Source: Ignavibacteria bacterium
GTDB lineage: Bacteria; Bacteroidota; Ignavibacteria; Kapaibacteriales; UBA4661
Direction of reading: 5' to 3'
NCBI GenBank assembly: GCA_014654705.1
Contig: JACVZY010000008.1
Location: forward strand, 1-64,000
Length of the DNA: 64,000 bases
The notes beneath the pieces are model-generated. The model searched no databases and was not told the origin of the DNA. It saw nothing but the letters and a program-made list of their open reading frames with translations. This document shows positions 24,794 through 33,900 of this stretch, one piece after another. The stretch's first letter is position 1. The number at the start of each line of letters is the position of its first letter. Made by a program: the position numbers and the translations under genes.

Positions 24794-27058
24794 ATGCGTA
24801 TTCGATTTGGCTTTCATGCTATCATAGCAGTTTTGCTCCTGCTGGGCTTTGGTGCGTCCTTGCGTGCAGGTGATGACGGCTATATGAACCGAAAACTGCG
24901 AGCCGATGCAAACGGTACGGTGTATCTTTCGGCAAAAGATATTGCGGGTACGATTGAGAAAAATTCCTATAAAATTGGTGCATGGCATCCGGATGTGTGG
25001 CGCTGGACGCAAGGCGACAAGCCGGAGTACGCATTGCCGCGTTATGACGACACCCAATGGCAGCTCGTCAAGCATCTCACTCCCGATTCGCTCCGCCCCG
25101 ATTGGACGCAGGTGATGTGGTTCCGTACTCGCATCATTCTTGATTCCTCGCTGCGTTATACTTCCGTCGCCATGTTGCCCTATCAAGTAGGTGCAGCAGA
25201 ATATTATCTCAACGGCAGACTTATTGCGTCGCTTGGCACCCCTAGCCAGAACGCAGATAAAGAACAGGTTATCCAGAGTAAAGGTAAACCCATCATTCTT
25301 CAGTTTGGCGAAGAAGCCGAATATGTCCTTGCGGTGCGCTATTCCTTCCACCAAATGCCAAGTGGGTATGCGGTTGTCCCGTCCATAAAAGCTAGTAGTA
25401 TTGTTTGGCTTGCCTTTGCCCCAACGGATGAAGCACTGGACGTACAACGCACAAAAGAAAGCTATTTTTCTGTGCGCTATCTCATTGGTATCGGTATGAT
25501 GCTGGCGCTGGGGCTTTTGCACGTTGCGCTCTTTGCATTTTATCCCAAGCAACGTTTTCATCTTATTTACTCCGCTTTTACGCTGCTCGTGGCATTGCGG
25601 TTTCTCACGGTGTATGTTTCATGGATTGTGGAGCCGCATCCGGGAGTAGCCTTGTTCTTTAATCTTGTATCGAACTTCTACAACAGCGCTATACCACTCA
25701 TTTGCTGGCTGCTATTTTATGCGCTTTTTTACGACAAGATGCCCCGTCGTAGGCTTTGGTCGGCTATTGTATCCACTGTAGCGGTTATTATTGCACTGTT
25801 TGTTGTGAGTGGTGAGAACCATAAGGTGGTTTATAACGCTTCTATGGTCATTATTCTTGTCTTGTCCTTGGATGCAGCGCGGATAGCGATTCGGGCTATG
25901 CGCAAAAAAGAGGTTGGTGCGCTGCTGATGTTAGTGGGTGTTCTGGACTTTGCCTTTATGTGGACGTTTCGGTGGTTGGTGGAAGGCTTGAGAATACTTC
26001 CGTTCACTATCTCCCCAAATGTAATGGAAACGACGGTGTACATTGGGTACATGGCTGTTCCGCTTGCAATGTCGCTCTATATTGCGCTTGTGGTCTCGCG
26101 GACGCAGATTTCGCTCGAAGAGCAGATTGTGCACGTAAAAGAACTCTCCGAACACGCTTTGGAACAGGAGCGCCATGCAAAAGAACTGGATATTCAGCGT
26201 ACACTTTTGGAAGCCGACAATGACCGCAAGACCCGCGAACTCGAGGAAGCGCGGACACTGCAACTTTCCATGCTTCCCAGCAAACTCCCCAATCACCCGC
26301 GCTACGAAATTGCGGCATATATGCGCACTGCGACTGAGGTGGGTGGTGATTACTATGACTTCCGTTATTCCCCCGAAACAGGCGCACTGATGGCGGCTGT
26401 GGGTGATGCCACCGGACACGGCATGAAAGCAGGGTATCTTGTTTCTACCACCAAGAGCTACTTCCAAACCCTTGCCGACAGCGAAAACGGTGCCGAACTT
26501 CTGAGCAAAATTTCCAGTGGTATCAAAAACATGAATCTGCGCGGGATGTATATGTGTCTTGCGCTGGTGCGCTGCATCGGCAACGAGGTTCATATTGCCA
26601 TTGCCGGTATGCCGCCGGTAGTGATTTACCGCGCAAAGACGCGCACTCTGGAGCACATCAGCATCAAAGCGCTGCCGCTCGGTAGCGTGAGCCACTTTGA
26701 ATACCGCGAAGTCGTTACCACGCTGGATGTGGACGACGTGCTCCTCATTATGACCGACGGTCTGCCGGAACTCTTTAATGCCGACAGCGAAATGCTCGAC
26801 TACGAGCGCTTAGAATCGTGCTTCCTCGCTAATGCCCATCGCTCGCCTGCTGAGATTGTGAGCGCTCTGAAAACCTGCGCAGAAGCATGGATGGGAAGTG
26901 CCGCCTTGCTGGACGACATGACGCTGGTGGCGCTCAAGATGAAAGCCCTGCCTGTGCAGTCATTGACCGCGCAGCCCATATTTCCTGCACAGCAGGTCAT
27001 TACAAACGCTAACGGACAATCGCACAGTAAAGTATTGGCAGAGGTAGAAGTGTATTGA
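24794..27058 (+). CDS. 7TM-DISM receptor with SpoIIE-type PP2C phosphatase output
   Basis: 754 residues from the ATG at 24794 (MRIRFGFHA), with GGGAG 6 bp upstream; a longer frame from 24701 would hide the signal peptide. Signal peptide (about 1-26), then a periplasmic galactose-binding-like domain (about 50-235), seven transmembrane helices (about 235-455), coiled coil (about 460-515), and a PPM/SpoIIE phosphatase domain (about 525-740) with metal-binding motifs GGDYYDF, GDATGHGMKAG and MTDGLPELFN. Such proteins usually dephosphorylate anti-sigma antagonists in partner-switching pathways. No anti-sigma or STAS gene is in the window, so the target lies elsewhere. A MITE-like repeat begins two bases after the stop codon. 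Confidence 0.9.
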   Translation: MRIRFGFHAIIAVLLLLGFGASLRAGDDGYMNRKLRADANGTVYLSAKDIAGTIEKNSYKIGAWHPDVWRWTQGDKPEYALPRYDDTQWQLVKHLTPDSLRPDWTQVMWFRTRIILDSSLRYTSVAMLPYQVGAAEYYLNGRLIASLGTPSQNADKEQVIQSKGKPIILQFGEEAEYVLAVRYSFHQMPSGYAVVPSIKASSIVWLAFAPTDEALDVQRTKESYFSVRYLIGIGMMLALGLLHVALFAFYPKQRFHLIYSAFTLLVALRFLTVYVSWIVEPHPGVALFFNLVSNFYNSAIPLICWLLFYALFYDKMPRRRLWSAIVSTVAVIIALFVVSGENHKVVYNASMVIILVLSLDAARIAIRAMRKKEVGALLMLVGVLDFAFMWTFRWLVEGLRILPFTISPNVMETTVYIGYMAVPLAMSLYIALVVSRTQISLEEQIVHVKELSEHALEQERHAKELDIQRTLLEADNDRKTRELEEARTLQLSMLPSKLPNHPRYEIAAYMRTATEVGGDYYDFRYSPETGALMAAVGDATGHGMKAGYLVSTTKSYFQTLADSENGAELLSKISSGIKNMNLRGMYMCLALVRCIGNEVHIAIAGMPPVVIYRAKTRTLEHISIKALPLGSVSHFEYREVVTTLDVDDVLLIMTDGLPELFNADSEMLDYERLESCFLANAHRSPAEIVSALKTCAEAWMGSAALLDDMTLVALKMKALPVQSLTAQPIFPAQQVITNANGQSHSKVLAEVEVY

Positions 27059-27060
27059 TC

Positions 27061-27179
27061 GGACTTTCGCAAAAATGGCTTTTGGCATGAACAGACAAGA
27101 GTGTCTGTTCCACCAAGACCAGAGAGTATGAGAAGTCGTCGTAGCGCAGACACTCTTGTCTGCGTTTTTGCGAAAGTCC
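27061..27179. repeat. MITE-like element with nested inverted repeats
   Basis: 119 bp bounded by perfect 15-bp terminal inverted repeats (GGACTTTCGCAAAAA / TTTTTGCGAAAGTCC). Inside, two small palindromes at 27090-27109 (AACAGACA-AGAG-TGTCTGTT) and 27145-27164 (CGCAGACA-CTCT-TGTCTGCG) share a 16-bp core in opposite orientation. No coding capacity. It is inserted directly after the SpoIIE gene. The internal core and its CCACC flank resemble the repeat at 35576-35651, so these are members of one family. Confidence 0.8.
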
Positions 27180-27227
27180 TATGACCTTTCAAAATTCACC
27201 ACTCAAAATTCACCATTTTCGGAAACC

Positions 27228-27899
27228 ATGCCCCGCACCTCGCCGCTCAAAAAAATGACGATGCCCGTACTGCCGCTCATCGTCTTCACCGTACTGCTAC
27301 TGGTGCTGGGCGGCGTACTGACGTTTTACTTCGGTGCGGAGCGCAGTGCGCGAAATCTGGCAAAAAGCGCATCAGCCGCATTTGTGCAAGGCATGGGGCT
27401 TACGCCATCGGTGAGTATCAACGGGCTGACGGTGATTGAGCAGGCGCAGCCCACGCTGGAACTGGCAACGGTAGAGCAGACCATTTTCCGCGAATACTCG
27501 TGGTCGCACACATACTTAGGAAGCACCAAAACGCTGCTTCTGCGCGGGGAATTTGTGGTGAAAGCGGGGTTTGATTTGCGTGAGGACTTCAATTTGAACA
27601 TTGACGAAGAAAAAGCCATGACGCACGACCCCGAACTCCGCATCACGGCTACGCTCCCGAAGGCAAAAATTCTTTCGCTGGAAATGAAAACCTACAAAGT
27701 GGAGCGCGATGAAAACGGCTTTTGGAACGGCATTACGCCCCAAGACCGCACGAATGCTGTCGTCGCACTCCAAAACGATGCTCGCTCGGCAGCCGAAAGT
27801 TCCGGCATCACCCAAAAAGCCGCTCAGATGCTCCGTGAGCGCGTTCGCACGATTGCAAAGGACAAGGGAATAGAAGTGGTGCGATTTGCGGGGGAGTAA
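27228..27899 (+). CDS. DUF4230 domain protein, membrane-anchored
   Basis: 223 residues from the ATG at 27228 (MPRTSPLKKMTMP). One N-terminal transmembrane helix (about 12-35, VLPLIVFTVLLLVLGGVLTF) anchors an extracytoplasmic domain. LATVEQTIFREYSWSHTYLG followed by LLLRGEFVVKAGFDL and the later ITATLPKAKILSLEM match the DUF4230 pattern. C-terminal residues about 170-215 form a helix typical of the family, with ARSAAESSGITQKAAQMLRE. The function is unknown; the family is common in Gram-negative and some Gram-positive bacteria. Upstream lies the MITE-like repeat, downstream (95 bp) the giant T9SS substrate. Confidence 0.78.
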   Translation: MPRTSPLKKMTMPVLPLIVFTVLLLVLGGVLTFYFGAERSARNLAKSASAAFVQGMGLTPSVSINGLTVIEQAQPTLELATVEQTIFREYSWSHTYLGSTKTLLLRGEFVVKAGFDLREDFNLNIDEEKAMTHDPELRITATLPKAKILSLEMKTYKVERDENGFWNGITPQDRTNAVVALQNDARSAAESSGITQKAAQMLRERVRTIAKDKGIEVVRFAGE

Positions 27900-27993
27900 G
27901 CACACTTTTCTCAAAAAAACTCTTGCCTATCTCCTATTCCGACACTAACTTGTGAACCAGCAGGGCTTTCCGTTCACATTTTCCGTTTCTCGT

Positions 27994-30900
27994 ATGTTCC
28001 GTTTCCTTCTCCTTGGTGTGCTTTCGTGCATTTCTTTTTGCGTTCATCTTCCAGCACAACTTCTTGATGAGGTACCTGATGTAGCCAGTAATTTCCGTTC
28101 CGCTCGCTCCGGGCGCTGGGTAGATTTGTCCACATGGCAAGTCTTGCGCTCTGGTGTGTGGATTACTGCCACACGGGAAGTGGGTGTACCGAATGGCTTT
28201 GCAAATGTTTTTATTGAGGCGGGGCATACGGTCATTGCTACTCGCGCTACCACAGAAGCAGCTTTTTACAATGGCGCTCAAGGCTCGGCATTCCTCGACG
28301 TCATTAATCTCAACATTCACACCAACGCTTCAATTACGACGACATGGGGTTCTGTTGTGGGTGGTTTTGCTCCGACCGATTGGTACGATGGCGATAGGTT
28401 TGGTGGGTTTGTCAGTACAGAATACGCAGGAATTGCCGCTGCATTCCCTATAAGCACACGATTTGGAAATCAAGATACCGCCATTTATCGAGTTCATCCT
28501 CTTACTGAACCTCAGATTGAATACCGCCCGCGCAATATGGAACTGCGCATTTACGGTAATCTCCGCTACTACTCCGGTTCTGCGTTTGACCGTAGTGACC
28601 GTGCAGCCCAAATTCAAGTAACCGCCGCTACGATTGGCACTGGCTCCACGCTTGTCTTTCGAGGTGTAAGCCGCGTCATCACTAAGCCCGAAGAATGGTC
28701 AGCCACGCTTGCCACGCAAACCGGATATTTCGACAATACCGCCTACACCGCTTCCATGCTTGCTTCCAATCCGCCGGAACGCCGTGCAAATTTTCGCGGA
28801 CTGATGGGACGGAACAGCTTTTGGACGGCAATTTTCGACCTTGGGCGTATCAATAATAGAAATTACAGTGCAGACCAGTTTGAGGGACCGACCGACGACC
28901 CCAGCACAGCCGTCGGAACGCTGCAAGGCACGTTCACGGCGGGCATAGTGCAGGTACGGCGCGGGACGCTGCGCGTGGAAGCGCCCGCCCTGCTGGTGAA
29001 TGAAGGTTCGGTCACCTCCGGCGTTCTGCACGTGATGAATAATGCAGTGCTGCAGATGGTGAGCGGTAACGTCGGGCGCACGGGCGTTTATGCCGAACAA
29101 TTTGCGAACGGCAGCGCAAATTATCTCACCTCCACCGAATGCCGCGTCACATCGCGTATGCGCTATGCCGTCGTCGAAGAAGGCGGAGCGCTGGAGTTTC
29201 CGGGAATAGTGGGCAGTCTGAGCGCTGCCGATGTACGCTTCAACGGCACGGTTATTTATTCCCGCACGGGCGACCAAACGCTTGTGCAGGATTCGCCGTA
29301 TTTGTCGTTTAATCCTGCCGGACCCATTATTGCGCCCGGTCTTGCGGCAGGTGAAAACGGCTTATTCGACCCCTACAACAATAATTTCAACGCCAACGCC
29401 GGAGTGCAGCAAGCAGGCGACCCCACAAGCGGCGTACTATCGCAATTTGGCTCGTCGCCGTCTGGCTTGGGCGTTGGTACGGCTGCGCTCTTCCAGCCTT
29501 CCACTACTGCCGCGTACAGCCATCTCGTGCTGCGCGGCTCAGGCACGAAGTTTTTGCCTGTTACGACGGTAACAATTTCGCGGGCGCTCATTCTGCAAGG
29601 CGAGGCGCGACTAGGCTTGCAGAACCTCGCCTATCCGGGCGTTCCCGTGAGTGCTGGTAATGCCAGCGCTCCGCCCGTTCTGCCGTATTATCTCTCGCAA
29701 GCGCACGGCGGCGAACTTCGTGCGAGCCAGTCCGCCAGCAAAGCAGGATATTTTCCGCCGCTTGTGTATTTGCGCAGCACAGGACTGACGGGCTTCCGCG
29801 AGGAGAACAATATCGGTACGACGCTTCGCACCTCGCTTTCCGGCGATGGTACAGAAACTACCTCTTTTGCTGCAACTCCACAGCCGCTTTGGTCTGCCTA
29901 CGGCGGCAACACTGACCCTGTGGCATTTGTGGGCTTCACGACCGCTTCCACGCGAATCATTCTTTACGACCAAGCGCTGTACCCTGAAGGCGCGTCTTTC
30001 CCCGTCGGCATCACGCTTTCGGCATCCACGAACCGCGAACAAATGGACATGACTCCAAGCATAAAAGCGCCTGTTGTGCATGGACTTCCCGCAGAACCGT
30101 CGTACTTGAGCATTGGTGCGGGACACGGCTATGCTGCACGGGGGCTGTTCTACGGCGACGCACCGCAAGCACTGGACAGAGCGCGATTCGGGCAAGTGAT
30201 TCGCCAAACGCTAAACCGCGTGAATGGTACGCAAAGCGCCACCACAATCATGCAGAAGCCGCTCACAGGCGTACAAAACTTCGTGAATGGTTTTCCTGTT
30301 ATTACCAATAGTCTTTACGACGCGCCCATCAACAGCACCGCCACGACGACGCTTCAGTACGACAGCGAAACAAGTGAGATTATGTCAGAAATCGAGTTCC
30401 CAAGCGGTGTGTGGGGGGTGCATAATGTTGTTATCAACAGCGCGAGCAACGTTGCCCAAACGCTTCCCCAGCGTACTGCCGATTTTCAGCCTGCTTCGGG
30501 AAATGGCGTAAATTGGGGGCTGCCGCACCTGAATTTTACGAACCGCACAAGCGCACTCACAGGCACAACCGCCGGAACGCTCATTGCGGGACCCGAACAC
30601 GTGATGACGGCAAACGGGCATCTTCCGCGCCACGCCTTCGACCTTCGCACGGGGCTGTATCAGCCGAATGCGGTGTATAATGAAACTGCAAACGGCGCAG
30701 ACAGCATCACGCCCGGAACGCTTGCCAGCGCCTACATTGACACGCGACCGGATGTGAATAATGAGAACACGAAAATTAACGACCAATACTACACGACAGG
30801 CGTGGGCTTGCGTCCCAGCGTTAGCCTAACTGGAACATTTGACGGGCGGACTCGTGCGGGCTTTCCGCAAGGTGTAGCCAATGCTCCAAGCGTCTTCGGC

Positions 30901-33900
30901 ACGACGCAAACCATCACCACCACTGCCCCGAATGACTTCGGGCGGCGCGGAGATTTCAATAATTTCGGGGTGTTGGAACTTCGGCGTGGAAATTTGAACG
31001 GTGTAAACGGCAGACTAAATATAGAAATGCAAACACTCACACTATCTTCTACCGCAATCATTTCTCCCGACCAAGCAAAGGTAACGTATCGCGGAGAGCG
31101 CGTCGGAACAAACAACGCACGAGCGCGGGTGTGCCTTTCAGATGCAACTGGTTCTGAAAGCTATCCACGTCAAACCATTTGGAATAGCGTTGGTGTGCGC
31201 TATGGCGGGGACGGTGTTGGCGGAATTGTTGTTCGTGGTCCGGCAGGTTATGTGTGGGGAACGCTTACTTTGGGTACTCGCGCAAGCCTCATCATCACAG
31301 GCGGTACGGGAGGTACGATTGCGGTGGCTTCACAATCACCTCTGCTCCGTTTTCGCGCCCAAGGCATCATCAATACTGGCTTCGATGAACTTCCCGCAAC
31401 GCTCGGCATTCCGGGGCTGGAAGCCCTACCCGCGTTGCCCGATGCCACACAAATAACCGTCAACCCCGCACCCGACCCGAACGGCTTCAATAACGCATGG
31501 AATCTGGATTTGCCTTACATTCGGAGTGGTGTCGGGAATTTGACAATGCTGCGCGGAACGAGCAATATCTTGACGCTTCTGGGAAATAGTCAAAATAGCC
31601 AAGAAGGTCTTATTACAACGTTTGAACCGGAACGCTCCGGCTTGCAAGTCTTCGGCACGATTGCCACAGCGCGGGGAAGCCTCGACCTGAACGGGCGAAA
31701 TATCGAACTCAGCGGCACGACTTCGACGCTGGTGGAAGCGTTTGAGCGTAGCCCACGCCCGTCATCGGTGGTGAACCGTCACACAAAAGCGCGGGCATAC
31801 ATCGGGCTGACTTCTCCACGCGCCGTACCGTTGCTGGATTCTGCCGCAGCCGCACAGTCGCTTGCGTCCGGCGGTGTGCCGCTTGCCGCCTCGCTTGCGG
31901 GGCTTGGTTCAACGATTGTCAATGCAAACTTCAATGCCGATTCCACACGCTTCCGCGTTCGGCGTTGGCAGACGAGTGCTGCCAATGCGCTCACACGCTT
32001 GAACGCTCCCAATGTTCCCCTCGCAAACCGTTACTGGACAATCGAAACATCCGGCACGCAAAGAATAACACGAAATTTCGGTTTGGTGCTGAATTATACC
32101 GACGCGGACGTAGCCCAAAGTCTTGCGCCCGCACCACTGGCACTTCTGCGCGGGCAACTGCTTCCCACGCAAACGCCCTTCCAAGCGCTTGCGCCCAGCG
32201 ACCGCACAGATACCACGCGCAAGCGCACCAAACAGCTTGCGCTTTTTGCTCCTGAGCAAGTCGTGTATGGGCAAAGCATCATCGGCACGGGTAATTTTGC
32301 CCTTCAGCAAGACAGTAGTCAAGCGGGTTTCCAGCTCTGGGCGCTGGGCACTCCCGCACCCGTTTCACTCGTGCTGCGCGGGCAACGCTTCGGCGGGAAG
32401 TTCGGCGACCCGATTGGTACGGGCTTTGAAGGCGCGACAACCGATATTCTCGGCTTTCCACCGCCTTTCGGTGCAGCGTGGCAAGGCGGCGGTATCTCGC
32501 GCCAAGCAGCGAATGACTTCGGCGCTATCATTGGTCCCTTCAAGGCGGGCATTCCGACGTGCGCAACGATTATCGGCGAAGTGCTGGATGAATTAGGTAA
32601 TGTGGCTCAGTTTGCGCCGTCCACGGGCGCAGCGTTGGTAGTGGGACAGGTCGGAGGCGGTTTGGGTCCGTGGAATACGGGCGTACCAGCATTATTTTCA
32701 AGAACAACGGGCTATCCGAGCGGAAAAATCGGTGCAGTATCGCGCGGCGGGCGCTTTGAGTGGGCAAATGTGCGCTTGGATGGCGTTGCTTCCACGACCG
32801 TTACGCTAACCTTGACGAATGACCTTGTGGATAAAGATGACGGCGTACCGCGTCCAAATCCCGCTTCTCAACTTGTCTATGCCGACCCGCAACCTGTACA
32901 AGTTTCGTTGCAAGGCGGTTTCCCATTTTTTGCTACCTTTGCAACCCAGCATATCAATAACAGTCCTGATGTTCCAGGCATGATCTATCCGGGTGCGCAA
33001 GGACCATTCGCCGTGCCCGGTACAGTGGCAAGCGATCCATGGAATGGAATTACTGGTTATGCCGGCTCAACGCCGTACATTGAAGTTGGAAAAACTGTTG
33101 TGTTGCCGTACTCTTCGCCCGGATATTCTTCTATCACTGGCATTGTCATAGACCGCTTTGGGAATTATGCTTCCTTCCCGACAACAGCAACTATCTCTAT
33201 TGCAGGCGGTTCACCGCCTGTTGACCAGCAGCGAACGCCACTTGTGGGGCAGGTCTCAGAACAAAAACTTGTATGGGGTTTGGGTAATTTGGGCAATGAG
33301 TCTGGTTTGTCCAGGGTGATAGGCAGCGTGCTGCCCAGCATACAAAGTGCATCCCGCGTGTCTCCGGCACTTGCGCCGACAGGTGCGGGTTATGCGCCGT
33401 ATAATAATCCACAACTGAGAACAAATCTTGTATCATTTCCCAATTTTCAGATATGGGGTGCCACATCAAGTAATGTTACTATGGTTATGTCTGTTTATTC
33501 TCCTTGGTGGTGGGTTGCAGCGACAAACAAAAATGCTTCGGAGATAACATCATCGTCTGGCAATACCTCTTCAACCATCACCATCGCCCCCGGTCCCGCT
33601 GTCGGCATTGCGCCTGTGATTGTGCCGGACGTGTACAACCGCAATCAGCCCGACCGTATGCCATCCAAAATGTTCATCGGCGCATCGAATCGCGGCAATC
33701 CCAGCACGTGGTTCTACGTGCAAGCCGTTGACCAGTTCGGTAATCGTGTTGATAATGGTCCCAATGCCTACAACGGTGGTACGGCGAATATCCGTTTCTT
33801 TTCGCCCGAAGAGGGTTTGCCGAAAAATACGTCGGGAACATTTCAATTTACAACCACCACGCCGCGTGACCCCTACGTGCGTGCGAACAACCAGCGCTAT

